NCBI GenBank assembly: GCA_033980235.1
Contig: CM067075.1
Location: forward strand, 27,611,150 to 27,675,149
DNA: 64,000 nt
Source: Diadema setosum
Taxonomy: Eukaryota; Echinodermata; Echinoidea; Diadematoida; Diadematidae
Direction: 5' to 3'
The notes under the pieces: model-generated
The model's input: the letters and a program-made list of their open reading frames with translations, nothing else
The model's database searches: none
Told to the model about the DNA's origin: nothing
Made by a program: the position numbers and the translations under genes
Part shown: positions 48,386-60,949 of the stretch, piece by piece
Numbering within the stretch: the stretch's first letter is position 1
Layout of the letters: each line of letters opens with the position of its first letter

Positions 48386-49620
48386 TTACCTACCTACCTA
48401 CCTGTCTATCTATCTATCCATCTATCTATCTACCTATCTACCCATCTATCTAGCTATCCATCCATTTATCTATTTATCTATTTATTTATCTATCAAACTA
48501 TCTATCTACTTACCTACCTATCTATCTATATCCATCCATTTATATCTGTATTATATCTCTCACTTACTATACACCAAATCTGTTAGATTTTCATAATTGC
48601 ATATAATCATGGTACACTGTAGGCGCAAAGTGTTTAAATGATAATTTTGTTGGCACCAATCTCGTGTGAACTGTATACTACCCACAATACAACTCAGCCT
48701 GCCGGCATGCATGCCTTCTCTGGTTTCAATGAATAAAAAAATAATAATAATAATAATAAAACGTGTGCGTTTTATTCTGCCCGAGGAATATAATATTATT
48801 GCGATTTGAATCATGTGATTAACCCTTCCTTCATTGTCAAGCATTGCTATCACACCAGCCATTTTTTCTTTCTTTTTTTTTTCTTTTTTAGCCACACCGG
48901 CATCGTGTTAAAAGCATTGTCTGCACAATTATACACTACACAATAAGAAATGAAATATTGGACTTTACGCTTTTCTGCACGTTTTCTGGTTCTCTGGCGT
49001 GAGTGAAATGAGCAGGTCTCGATATCTTTATGCAGCAGCTAAACATCGGTTCGTAATCAAATGAAAATTTTGGGAGAGAAAACATTTCTCACGCATAGCC
49101 TCGGGCTTGGCGCGGTGTCAGGTTTCGCGTCGAAAGGCAGAAAAATCCATTAGATTAAACTGGGTCTGTCTTTGAACTATTTTGAAGGAGGAAAAAGTAA
49201 TGCTGCTTATAAGGCAAAAAAAAACAAAACAAAACAAAACAAAACAACCAACAGCTAGAGATGCATTTGAATGTCTCACATTATGGGTTAGCAGAATGAG
49301 GTGCTCACGACTTGCCGTATTACTGAAAACATTTTACGAATGAAAGGAGATTGAATGAAACTAAAAGGGAAAGGGGCAGGGGAAATTAATCTAGGATGAT
49401 CATATACATGAATAGTGAAAGATTAAACGTAGATGTAGTAGCAGTAGGAGTGGTAGTAGTAGTAGTAGTAGTGTAGTAGTAGTAGCATGGTAGTAGTAGT
49501 AGTAGTAGTATTGATAGTAGCAGCAGTAGTAGTAGTAGCTAGTCACTAGTAGTCAGTAGTAGTGTTATAGTAGTTGTAGTAGTAGCAGTAGTAGTAGTAG
49601 TAGTAGTAGTAGTTGTAGCG

Positions 49621-49678
<58 letters not shown>

Positions 49679-49707
49679 CTAGTCACTAGTAGTCAGTAGT
49701 AGTGTTA

Positions 49708-49773
<66 letters not shown>

Positions 49774-50204
49774 CAGTAGTAGTAATCCTAGAAGAATGAT
49801 TTTCCGGTAAATTACTCACAAGAAAGTTAACGCCTGCATAGCGTTTTTGTTTGCTTGTTGTTTGTTTGTTTGTTTTTTTGCTACCTAAACTATTTATCAT
49901 ACAATCATAAATATTGAATCGATATTGAATCAAGAGCAAGATATATTTGGGAGGGGTCTAAGTTTGACAACAGCCTTTCAGAGCAAAAACAAACAAAACG
50001 AAACAAATCTCACAAACAAACCCAAATTCCATACATTAAAGGCACTTGATTTGAAGGATAAAAGTCAAACTGTTATGCCGGCAATAGATACCGTCTTGCC
50101 AGATGCGACTGACGACGTAATACGTGTGTTACATTATTTTTCCCCTGAGATTTAGGTTGACGGCTGAACAGCTGTTGTGGTGTGAAAGATTATATTACCA
50201 TCTC

Positions 50205-50257
<53 letters not shown>

Positions 50258-50276
50258 GTTGTATAAATGTATATGT

Positions 50277-50327
<51 letters not shown>

Positions 50328-51318
50328 CACATTTATACAACGAGATATATTTATATATCGTTGTATATTTAACGAGATATATATAACGATATACGATATA
50401 TAGCGAGATATACGTCTGTCTCTCTTACTTTACTCTTTTTTCTATGCTCTAAGTAGTATACAAAGCTTTATATGGTTTTGAGGTTTAATGGTTTTAGTAT
50501 TCGTTCGCGATATCAAGACTTCTGTTTCGGAGCATTATCTAAGACATTGAGAGAACACGTTTGCAGTATTTTATCAGAGAAATTTATCACCCGTCTCAAT
50601 AGATTGACCGTAATATTGATTACTTGAACACTACAGCAAGCACACATATATGTCTTTTTTTTTCCACAACTTGGAACGTCTACTGAATTTGACAAGAATA
50701 CATGTACCTTTACACATTCTACACAAAATAATCATAATGTATAGTATTACGCATACATTGTAGTACAAGCGATAGTGGGTGTGTGTACATACACAGCAAT
50801 ACACACAAGCTCACTCATTTATTATTGTGAATAGGTCATTACAGCAGATAATTTAGATTTGTGAGTCATGGAATACATTTTTTTTTAAATTCTCCTAATC
50901 CTATTGAGTGTCGTATGCGCATTGTCGTTATTATATCATTATCTCATCAATGGCCCGGAAAACGCAGTCGTTTTAGCATATTACAGCTACGTTAAATGGA
51001 AACATCAGGTCATCGGGGAGAAAAAAAAAATCCGATTAGGGAATAACAGGTTATGAAAACAAAAATAGTAATACGTGAGGACCTGTGTAAACGTCTGCTC
51101 CCCCCTTCACGGAAACATATTCCCTGCATTTGGGGCGGCGCAGAATTTCTGAGTAGCATGTAATTTGCACGGACAGAATCCAATATGTGTATTTTTTTTT
51201 CTGTGTGTGTATGAGTGTTCGTGTTTTGTAGTTATACGTGTATGTGAATGGGTCTATGTTTGTGTGTAGGTGTATATGTATATGTATATATATATATGTA
51301 TATGTATATATATATATG

Positions 51319-51374
<56 letters not shown>

Positions 51375-52888
51375 GATTACTTGTTTCTCTTAACAGTATA
51401 CAGTATGTCCCCCCAAAAAAAAAAAAAAAATTTACAATGGGAATTTTGCATTGATAACACCCAATGTAATTAAACCTTTTAATGCTACTTTAGGGTCTTA
51501 AATTATAACATCTTAGCTCTATTTTGCAGAAAACCCCATTCACTTTGGCTAAGCGGTCACAGAGGAATGTGGATTGTTGTAAAGCATGTAATGAGTCTGA
51601 TTCTTCAAGTTTGTCGCTTGGATGCTCTTGGAACTGCACATCAATATGCAAACACAAAAGACAGAACTTGGAGGGAAAGGATTCCCGACATGCTCTGCAA
51701 AAATCATCATTTCTCTTTAACCACTGAAACAAATTGAACGGGATTTCCTGTAAGATGTTGGCAAAGAGTTATAGTTTCATACCCTGAAATTGTGTTTGGA
51801 TTGATTTACTATTTTTAAAGTTATCGTTGTGGAGAGTACCGTTGTAATTTTTTTTTTTTGGGGGGGGGACATACGGTAAATTTTGGCAAAGCGGCTATCT
51901 AATGAAGATATCAAACTAGTTGGCACTGCGAAAACCCCAGCTGTGGTCAAAGCTTTTCAAATATCCATAAAGCTTTAATAGTTGATGTATTAGTTTTCAT
52001 CGATGATCTGTCTGGGATTTCAAATGTCCCGTTTCTCCTCGTTGTTTATAAAGGAGGGGGCGGATGGGTCGGTGTCCGTCAATATCTCCGTAAAGATATT
52101 GTAATATATGATTTCGTGTATAGGTTATATAGGTCATGGCAGATTCAGCTCACGACTTCCAATCAAATTGCCACCGTTTTTATATATGCACTCATATTTT
52201 CACTCGCATTTTGAGCGTAGTAGATTTTGGGAAGTACTCGCATGCGTGGGCATGTTTGTAAATACTTTCAATTTCAATCTATCAATCTATCTCTCTGTTT
52301 ATCTTTTTCTCTTTCTCTCTTTCGGTCTGTCGTTCCATCTATCAAAGCAATATAACATAGATTTATAATCATATATTCATAGACATTTATATCTCAATCG
52401 TTACTCTCTTTATTTCATTGTGCGATCATCTATTTTTATATCCTTCTCAATGTCTATCTACTTTTCAACCGATCATAGGAACATTTTCTCTACGAGATCT
52501 TTTTTACCTACAAGGACTGTTTAGTAATTTCGGCAGTATTTATCTATTTCTATTTTTATTCTGCTACAAACATATTCAGAAGTGAATCTTATATTTTCTT
52601 GTGACATCGAGTTAAAATCAATGGATATGTCCATGAAAATTATATTTGACAAACAAAATTGTTTACTATGGAATGACTGCAAAGGAAATATCACATGGTT
52701 ATATTTTCACATACCTTTGGGAAAATTTCAGTACCCATTTTAAAGAATTTCAAGGTCTTCTCATGTAGAAATGAATACCTAGCTTAAGTTAATCGTCTGT
52801 CACACCCAACGGAATGCAGAAGCATATTATTGAATGCTAATGACAATATATAAATATATAATTATATATATATATATATATATATAAT

Positions 52889-52922
<34 letters not shown>

Positions 52923-54182
52923 ATATATATATACATATATATCGTCTTCATCCCTCTTTACTCCGACCTATTTTTGTTTATCTAATCACTTACACGGGCG
53001 TGCACGTAAATTGGGACTGTGTATGATACCAAACGTCATAATATTCAATGCCTCTAACCTGTACGTTCGCCTTTTTTTACATACATTATTTTAGTGCAGT
53101 CCTTCCCTGTCTATTTTCTCTCTCTCTCTCTCTCCCTCTTTATACTAGCTTTAGCTATCCAGTTTGTTCAATCGGTCGTGATTGGCTGAATGTTGTATTG
53201 GATTTTATTTTCCGTTAAAATATATGATGTACATATTACAATTATTATAATGCAAAAAGCTGAATAGCCCTACTCAGCAATGTCAACATGATATTGCCGA
53301 TTTTAAGAGGGTTTAGAATAATCATGCATACGCACTCGCATTCTAATTTTTCATCGCCCCCGTTTGCTCTTTTATTTCCGTCGAATGTACAATGCAATTT
53401 TATTGCTTATTTCTTATTTAGGTTAAAAAAGAATAATAATTTGCCGCGATACCTTCAACTTGATAAAACGTAACCAACATCTTGCTGTTACATGCATACT
53501 GCTATCAAGCTGCTATTATTAAGCTATCAAGCTTGCTAATACTTCCAATAAAGACATAATCACGATCCTAATAGTTTTGTTATTTTGCGTGGATTATCTT
53601 ATGTTCTTCGTGATTCCAAGCACAGCTGAAATTTCTTTGAGAGGTTCGTGGGGAAGGGGAGGGGATGGATAATAATTACCTAAAAATGCCACAGAAGATG
53701 ACCGGGAACACGAGATAGCCGTCCCAGTCTCCGCCGGCCGAGTTGGATGCCAGGACGTAGCCTACAAGAAGGCCGTTGAAGGAAAAACTCCCGTTGTCCA
53801 CACCTTGTTGATCCAGCCGCAGAATCATTGCCGATACCTGGGCTACGAGAAGGGCCAGAAGCCCGCACACGGTCCTCCAGGGGCTTTGTACGAAGAGTCC
53901 CGCTAGGATCAGTAATCCGCTGTAAGGGTTGTTGACGAAAAGCGGCTGGCCGAGTGATCTCGCTACGGCGTTGACGAATTGGACGACGAGAGGTTTGCCG
54001 GACACCCAGTCGTTCAGGGGCTGTACGGTCCCCGTGAGGAAAGTGAGGTAGTAGGACGCGCCCGAGGCTGGGGACGGTGCTGTGTTCATCACCTGCAGGT
54101 CGTGATTGTCCCCGGGCTGCCCCGTGGGCGTGGTCGCGGCTCCGTTGGGGATGTCAGCCTCGCCGTCGACCTGGTCAGCCAT
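40099..54182 (-). CDS. SLC14A: Urea transporter (SLC14 family), five coding exons
   Basis: A facilitative urea channel of the plasma membrane. The gene is join(complement) 54182-53680, 46735-46546, 45875-45728, 41505-41371, 40331-40099. Every intron is GT-AG and all phases match (2, 0, 1, 1), giving 402 residues; known animal UTs have about 380-400 in the single-unit form. The fold's two inverted halves are visible. Half 1 has Q79 before V-N-N-P-Y-S-G (83-89) and S-F-N-G-L-L-V-G near 134-141. Half 2 has Q242 before G-S-D-N-L-V-T-G (245-252) and S-Y-N-S-A-L-A near 297-303. The two Gln sit where urea-site glutamines occur in mammalian UT-B. The C terminus keeps P-E-D-H-R-R-L-F-K. The start M (54182) fits family length; an in-frame ATG at 54260 would add 26 residues. 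A non-coding 5' exon may exist. Confidence 0.92.
40567..40623. repeat. (AT)n microsatellite in intron 4
   Basis: AT array in the 1.04-kb intron 4 region, followed by GT repeats. Confidence 0.9.
41371..41505 (-). CDS. SLC14A: Urea transporter exon 4
   Basis: 135 nt between acceptor CTCTCAAAG and donor GTAAGA. Encodes [18 protein letters not shown], the conserved repeat-2 segment equivalent to S-F-N-G in exon 1. Confidence 0.9.
41610..41830 (-). repeat. Interspersed repeat, second copy of the 14.5-kb type
   Basis: CACTAAAAAGCAAAGCTTGT and the following G-T-G-G-G block match the copy at 14518-14800. Confidence 0.5.
43089..43174. repeat. CA/CG alternating purine-pyrimidine tract
   Basis: (CA)n around a CGCGCGCGCGCGCG core at about 43112-43125, favourable for Z-DNA. 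Confidence 0.85.
45728..45875 (-). CDS. SLC14A: Urea transporter exon 3
   Basis: 148 nt after acceptor ATATCATAG; codes [14 protein letters not shown], the start of repeat 2 with Gln242, and ends before GTAATGG in phase 1. It contains an unusual C-C-H-C stretch at about 266-269. Confidence 0.88.
46546..46735 (-). CDS. SLC14A: Urea transporter exon 2
   Basis: 190 nt after acceptor CATTCCAG, encoding residues 168-231 (S-T-I-L-S-S-A-L...P-S-F-N-L-A-F-N). This matches the segment in vertebrate UTs that closes repeat 1. It ends TTACAG before GTACTG (phase 0). No start or stop codon, so it is easily missed by ORF finding. Confidence 0.88.
48346..48534. repeat. (CTAT)/(CTAC) microsatellite, imperfect
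   Basis: Tetramer array with mixed CTAT, CTAC, CCAT and TTAT units. It reads as Y-L-S-I repeats in all forward frames, which are not genes. Confidence 0.9.
49434..49790. repeat. (TAG)n array with an internal ~140-bp duplication
   Basis: TAG triplets. The block GCTAGTCACTAGTAGTCAG occurs twice (about 49537 and 49677), showing a second-order repeat. Confidence 0.9.
50200..50344. repeat. (CT)n and (AT)n arrays with flanking inverted repeat
   Basis: CT array (about 50205-50256). The AT array (50280-50323) is bounded by CTCGTTGTATAAATGT (from 50255) and its exact complement ending at 50344. Confidence 0.85.
51280..51371. repeat. (AT)n microsatellite
   Basis: GTATATGTATATAT then an uninterrupted AT array. 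Confidence 0.9.
51545..51725. repeat. Degenerate palindrome
   Basis: The left side (GAATGTGGATTGTTGTAAAG) and the right side, read on the minus strand (AAATGATGATTTTTGCAGAG), align at about 65% over roughly 60-70 bp. Both strands therefore give look-alike Cys-containing ORFs. Confidence 0.45.
52850..52940. repeat. AT-rich tract
   Basis: Three AT arrays joined by AATTA. Confidence 0.9.
53680..54182 (-). CDS. SLC14A: Urea transporter exon 1
   Basis: Codes for residues 1-167 plus two bases: a soluble Ser/Pro/Gly-rich N terminus (1-45) and the first half of repeat 1 with V-N-N-P-Y-S-G. It ends AG before GTAATT (phase 2). The open frame runs back to 54281 without an ATG beyond 54260. Confidence 0.88.
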
Positions 54183-55790
54183 CGAGGGCAATATTGTCCC
54201 AAATCCTCGGTAACAACTGCTCCTCTGGATTCGACGTCCTTGCGCAGTAATATTACACATTAAACGAGTAGCGAATAACAAGGCTGCACATCCTGTTCAT
54301 TGTATCCATACTCTGTGAGGACAATAAAGCACTAAAAGACGAGGATTTACGAAAATGTCAGGTGAGCAAAACCCTTCCTTGTGTTTCTACACTCATCACC
54401 CAGAGCCACTGAACACAACCTCCGCATCATCGTAGTGCACTGAGCCAGGGAAAAGCGGCTAGGATTCTTTATCAACGCCTCCTATGCACACACGAGACAT
54501 GCCCGCCCGGTGCGTCGTGCATACGACACACATTATGCTATTTTCACCCAAGTCCTATATCTTGTGCTTGCTCGCATGTGCTCAGAATAGCCCGGATCGC
54601 TAATTCGACTTTGTAAGTGGGTGCATCTCGAAAGCAAATTGTTCGCGTGCCGCTGGTTTTTTTTTTTTCTATTGTTCATTTCTTTTTTCATCAAATGTAT
54701 ACGTAATTCACGCTAATTCAAACGCGGACGGCACATGAAATTTCGAAGTAGGTGCTTGCCTAACGCAACAATGAATACACAACAGCGTTTCTTTGCGTTG
54801 TTGTTGTTCTTAAATCCTGTATTGTCTCGTTCCTCTGTAGTGTTCCCTTTGTTATTTAATGTCAATGGTATGATATTGGTTACCAACAAATGCGACTTAT
54901 CGCTCGCATATTTTCATGTATTACTGAAGAAATAAGAGACTTCCGTTCTCTCTACCACTACGACTAGATGTCAAAACAAAAATGTGTCTCGATCATGATA
55001 TATTACGTTTTCACCAAAATGCAAAATACTAAAATCAACAATAATACGTACAAAATTGAATCAACAGATACGAGGAAAAAAGATAAATTCACTCATCCAT
55101 CATTGACGTGATTGATGAGCAAACAGAGAAGGGATTTTTCCTCCGCAAATCCTGTCTCGATTCCATAAAATTAGAAGATGATTCGAAACTTGTAGTTCAG
55201 TTTGATGACCTTTATCGTAACATTCAACATCAGTTTTAATATTGCCCCTTTGTTTTTGTTTTTATTGTGTGGTTTGTTTTTTTCCCAATAAGAGATGACA
55301 TCAAATATGAACTGCAGTTTTACGCAAGTTATGGTCCTAAATTTAGCAATTCGTAGGGATAAACATAATTAAATCCAGGTATATTAAGAAAGCATTTTTT
55401 TTTTTAGTATCATGAGCAGAGTAGAGTGCCCTTCTACGAGACGCACGAGCTCTCTTTCCGTTGTATTCATGCTGGAATGGACGTTTTTATGTATTTTATC
55501 ACTCAAATGATACGAGAGTCGGGTTAGTGGTTCATCTTTGTAGGAATCCCAATGGGACTCAGCCGACTTATCTTTTCTACACTCTCACTTACTTTTCATG
55601 ACGATTGTAAAGGACTCTCTCTATCTTCAACTAGCCATTCTCTACCCCCCCCCCTTCTTTCTGTGTCTAACGCTCTCCCTCTACCCTTTATTTTCTTCTC
55701 ACCCAAACATACAAAATAAATTATTCCTGACTCTTAGGTCGTCTTCTGATTGTTTTCTGACATCGTCTTGCCAGCATAGATTAATCTTTA
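54183..55790. other. 5' flank of the urea transporter
   Basis: It would hold the promoter and any 5' UTR exon. CpG-containing sequence lies around 54440-54600. No clear TATA box. No other gene seen. Confidence 0.4.
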
Positions 55791-56298
55791 CACTGTAACA
55801 CCATGGGTGTTAAATCTAACACCGATCTAACTTCAATAGAGGACCACACCCACAGGTGTAGAAAATGTATTGTGACGGTGTTAAAAAAGTGTTCACCTAG
55901 CACTTCGTGGTGTTAATTTGACACTGTGGCTGGTGATATTTTTGACACTGCGCTAGAGTTTCAATAATGACACCGCATGGTGTTGATTTGATATTGGTGG
56001 TGTTAATTTCAATGGTATAACACCCGTCCAGCTTCAATAGGGGACCACACCAACTGGTGTTACTGTGGTGTAAATGTGTTTACACATTTTTTTTCAAAAA
56101 TCAAATACTTTATCGGAAATTCTTTATCGTCTTGTTGAAGTTCAAAATTACAAGAAGTGCAGTAACTAAGAAACTATTCAAAAAACAATTTTAAATTTTA
56201 AAATGACACTCGGAGGTGTTAATCTAACACCATGAATGAGCACCGGAAATTTAACACTAGCTCGGTGTTTCATATCTAACACCGGACTTTTTGCAGTG
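55791..56298. mobile_element. CACTG-ended non-autonomous DNA transposon
   Basis: The ends CACTGTAACACC and TTTTTGCAGTG are inverted and flanked by TA. The interior repeats GGTGTTAA/TTAACACC motifs in both directions. 508 bp, no transposase. Confidence 0.7.
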
Positions 56299-56702
56299 TA
56301 ATGAGTCTTAATCTAAAATACATGTCTTCTTCTTACAACATCTTACCACCCTTTGCAGATTGTAATCTTTCCACCTCAGATATATGACCTTTTCTATTCT
56401 TATATGTATCTTCTGGATATTGATTTTCCCCCATTCAAGATTCCATCCCCATCCTTAGTTAACTTGTATTATATGTTTTATGTATATATTAGCAAAGATA
56501 TGAGTGTGGGTTTTTTTTTCTTCATCTGCTACTCATTTTCATATGTACTTTGTTAAACAACAATCTGCAATTATTACAAATATCCTGTGCATATACATTG
56601 TGTATAATTTCTTTGTTTATTTGATGGAAGTGAAATAAATTTGAATCTTGAGACTTGAATCTCCCAAATTGTCCTTGTTCTTTTTCTTGTGCTTGTCAAG
56701 TA

Positions 56703-56758
<56 letters not shown>
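56703..56758. repeat. (AT)n microsatellite
   Basis: About 28 AT units. Confidence 0.95.
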
Positions 56759-56761
<3 letters not shown>

Positions 56762-56764
<3 letters not shown>

Positions 56765-56790
56765 GGATTATAAGAGAAAACCACCCTAGA

Positions 56791-56864
<74 letters not shown>

Positions 56865-56903
56865 ATATATTATTTCTCGAGTGGTTTTCTCTTATAATCC
56901 TTT
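56762..56903. repeat. AT array inside a 40-bp inverted repeat
   Basis: The arms 56762-56801 and 56864-56903 (AAAGGATTATAAGAGAAAAC and complement) match at about 38 of 40 positions, with an AT array as the loop. Confidence 0.9.
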
Positions 56904-58375
56904 CTCCTACCTTTCCACTTCCATCACATTTTGTTCATTTTCTTCCTTCTCTTTCCTAAGTCTTGTTATTCCCCTCCTCATCTTTCACATTCACCTGCTC
57001 ACAGGTGTTTATTGAAGTCTTTCTAGCCTTCATCTTTCTCCTTCTTGCCTCCTATTATACTTCTCCTTTTTTTTTTCCTCCTTCTCCTCCTAACCCTCTC
57101 TACCTTCACTCCCCTCATCTCCCTCTTGTCCTGTTCTCTACCTCGCAATTCAACCCTTTATATAGTCGGTAGTAAAACACTGCGCTTTCATAAATCATGA
57201 GGCCTTGCTTTATCATGTCAGGACACTGTAAAGAAAGGTCTCATGTGCCAAGACACACGCAGACAAAAGAAGTTGTAAGCTGTTTTGTCCAAACTGCGTA
57301 TACGTAAACAAAGCGGCGCACACTTTAGCTCTCCATAGATGCACGTACGTATGCAGCGAGGGCTGGCTTGATGCGATCCTTGTGGAGATGATGCGGTTAA
57401 AAGAGCGGTTAAAGAGGTTAGCGAGTGTTTGCTGGAATAATTCTGATAAGATGCTCCGTCATTTTTTTCCTGATTCGATATGCGACAGTTGATATCCGCA
57501 CTCTTCCATGATAATAATATTCAAGACTATCGCTGTAGCTGCATCAGATGAGAGGCGTACAAAAGATGTCGCCATGGTAACACCGGGCAGCATCCCTCCT
57601 TGACATCAATTTAAGTGAGGTAGCCTGATGTTCACCTTGACAACCTCCAAAGATTTGTTTAAGAACTGGTTTATTAGGATTTATGAGATTTGAAATTAGA
57701 GGCAAATAACAAATCTCAGCAAGTAAAAGGGCATCGCGTTTCCTGAAGAAGAAGAAGAAGAAGAAGATGATGAAGAAGAAGAAGAAGAAAGGAAAAAAGA
57801 ACATCCCACCTGGTCCCTTCATAACAATAATAACTCTTTTAGACGGCTTGCCTAGCTTTCACAAGAAAATAATATGTTAAGCAGAGCGCACTGGCGATTT
57901 TCACTGGTTGATTTCTGTATAATGTCAGTCTGTATGTATACATCTGCATTCTGCATACATATATATCTTTTTTATGTATTATCTTCTTCAACACGTATGT
58001 AAGAGAGCTACTTTGTTTCTGTCTGCGTGTGCGATTCTGTGCGTAAGATTTGTTTTATGTTCCCTCTGTTTCTCACGCAATTTGCCCTGTCGTTTCGTTT
58101 GATTATTACTACTACTTACTACTCACGAAGAGACTGCATTCTACAAGATAGGCTTGTTAGCAGTTACCTCTATTTCCGACATCTTTTCCTTGACGCGATT
58201 CACTTACAGTTTGCCTACGCATTTCCTAACACTATGTTTTGTTTCATTGTGAAACAAAAAATGATCTGCATTGATTTCAACTGAACATGCAAAAGTCACA
58301 TTGTACTCCATTTTGTACATTAAATGGCATATTATATTGTTTACTTTTTTCGGAAATAAAATAAAATGAAAATAA

Positions 58376-58380
<5 letters not shown>

Positions 58381-58416
<36 letters not shown>
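58381..58416. repeat. (AT)n microsatellite
   Basis: 18 AT units. Confidence 0.95.
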
Positions 58417-58419
<3 letters not shown>

Positions 58420-59410
58420 TATAAGTTAACGTGTGGGTGTACGTTTTTTTATCATGAAAGATTGTAGCATTGCATGTTCTTTCATCTGAAATGTAGAAAT
58501 GAGATATTATGACCAAAAAAAATATACTGTTTCATAGTCTTCTCTTTCAAATCAATATACTCCCCTTCAAGATGAAAATAAGACAAAACAAATCTTAGGA
58601 TGACTTTAACTATTCGAAATAGCATTTGAAAATCCAGAAATCTGATTCAGTAAAAAGGGATCATCCAATCAGAATAAGGAGAAAAACCCGAAAGAAGTAG
58701 CTACTTCGCAGAACGATGCATCTTCTTGCCACAGAGAAAACTCCTTTCAAGTTATCGTTGTCGTTTCCCTTTCTAATGATTTCAATACGTTTGCTTCTTC
58801 CTTAAAAAAAAAGTATTGCTGTTTTTCCCTAGAATATATAATTAACATCTTGTTTGTTGTTATCAACTGTGGTTGTGAATTTCAAGTAGTATTTCACAGC
58901 AGATCAATATTGTTTAGCGAAATCTATTCTATAGAGCATACGGAAAGAACACCGCTCGCCCAAAAAGGTAGCGGTTTTCATTTACATCTCTGATTTTATT
59001 TTTCTTGATCTGACGGTTTTCCTCCCACTGTCCAACGACGCTGTTGTAATGGAGACGTGGCAGTTTGTCGAAACGGTTCGATTTACGCATCGATTGGTGT
59101 CTATGCGGTTTCTCTTGAGCGGAACTTGCACTTCCTCCGATTCTGCATTTTCTCTTTATTTTTTTTTTCATGAAAGTCCTTAATTTGAGACGACATAAAC
59201 AGAGCCGTTTCATATATAATCGTGAATGACAACATTCCCACAAGTCAGAATTTGGTTTGTCCCTTTCTTTGACTGCATTCATATCACGCAAACCGGTGCA
59301 CGCATCCGATTTGACTCGACAAATCGTGCGGTTTTTGGTGTGATGCATTTAATTCGATTGTGGGTTATATCATTTTTTTTTGCCTCTCTTGACTGTTCAG
59401 TGTGTATATG

Positions 59411-59449
<39 letters not shown>

Positions 59450-59599
59450 ATGAGTTTGTGAGAGGATGCGCTAGCTAGCCTAAATACATATATAATTCCA
59501 TGAAACATACATGACGATTAGTCTCAGTCCCAAACTTTCTCTGTTGTTTTTCCTATCAAGTTTCTTTCTTGAGTACGAAGAACATAATAGTTCGCACAC

Positions 59600-59605
59600 A
59601 TAAAC

Positions 59606-59704
<99 letters not shown>

Positions 59705-59724
59705 GTATATATACATTTGTTTAT
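59600..59724. repeat. Long (AT)n array with short inverted flanks
   Basis: About 85 bp of AT (59610-59694) plus imperfect AT, bounded by ATAAACAAAT and its complement. Confidence 0.9.
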
Positions 59725-60541
59725 ACATGACCCAGATTCTAGAATTATAGCTGGCATGAGAATTTAAAAGAATCTCCTGAATTCATTACATTTACATATA
59801 AATTGAGAAAATATTTGTTTCCGACAACACACAACGTGCACGAGCTAACCATATTGCTTATCATGCTTATGTAACGATTTTCTTACTTCCTGTTGTCCTG
59901 ACGATGGAATGTGTGCGTGTGTGTATGCGTGTGCGTTTGTATGTGTGTGTTTCTTACAAGAAGTGAGGTGACACGGCATTTTCTCCTGCGACAATTGCTC
60001 CGGTCTTATTTTCTCCAAGGATTTAAGGCTTAGGGTTAGGAGTGTGATAGAGTTTTAGGTTTAGTTTGATGTGAAGATTAGGATTAGGGTTAGGGTTATG
60101 TTTGTGGGTAGAATGTATGTTTGGCTTTAATAGCGTGCAGATATTTCATGGGAGCAATTGCAGCAGGAAAAAAAGAATGTCATGAAACCACGAAGTGAAC
60201 AACCAGCCGGGAAAGAAAAAAAGATATTGATGACCTCTAAATCAATGATTCCTGGGCAGCGCTTCATTCTTTAATCATTAATCAACTTGAGCTCAAGATG
60301 CCTGTCATAGACATGAGTGCTCCTCCCAATAGTGGCAGTGGTTAATTTGAACTGGGTCTATTACTATAGTATCTGGCCGTTTTCTTTTCACTGTTATAAG
60401 AAGCATACAACCTATCTTCTATCAATATTGTTGTTGTTGTTTTTTGTGGGTTTTTTTTTGCAGTCTCTCTTTCTCTCATATTCAACATTACTGTACCAAG
60501 TATTTTTTTCAACTTCTGAAGTATATATGACAAATTATCTG

Positions 60542-60658
<117 letters not shown>

Positions 60659-60949
60659 TATATATTCATATATAATTATGATATGCGTGTGTATGTGTGT
60701 GTATTGATATTATATATTTTTTATTATGTAGTTGAATGTCAGAATGATTATGGTCTTCTGCTGGAAGCTTTTTGAATAAATATGAAGAGGCAAAGGATGA
60801 GTGAAGATCCGCCAGGATTAGAATTTCCTTTGCCAGGTTATCCAATAACTTAGTAAATTGAACAAATATGGCAAAGCCCTTTGGACGACTTTTTGTTTGC
60901 GTGTTTTGTCTCCCATACTTTTTCATTTTCAACCATGTCTGTTTATACA

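Larger units (their letters stand above)
46736..53679 (-). other. Transporter intron 1
   Basis: 6.9 kb, the largest intron. Contains a fragment of the duplicated repeat (47150-47235), a CTAT array (48346-48534), TAG arrays (49434-49790), CT and AT arrays (50200-50344), an AT array (51280-51371), a degenerate palindrome (51545-51725) and AT tracts (52850-52940). No further UT exon was seen. Confidence 0.6.

Noticed and set aside
48242..48596. Y-L-S-I repeat ORFs in three frames
   Set aside because: Translation of the CTAT tetramer array in every frame.
54735..54935. Small secreted-looking ORF upstream of the transporter
   Set aside because: 66 residues with a hydrophobic stretch but no cleavage-site logic, no Kozak support, no neighbour context.
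58929..59348. 139-residue minus-strand ORF
   Set aside because: Basic, low-complexity composition, no domain recognised, no splice or promoter context; likely chance.
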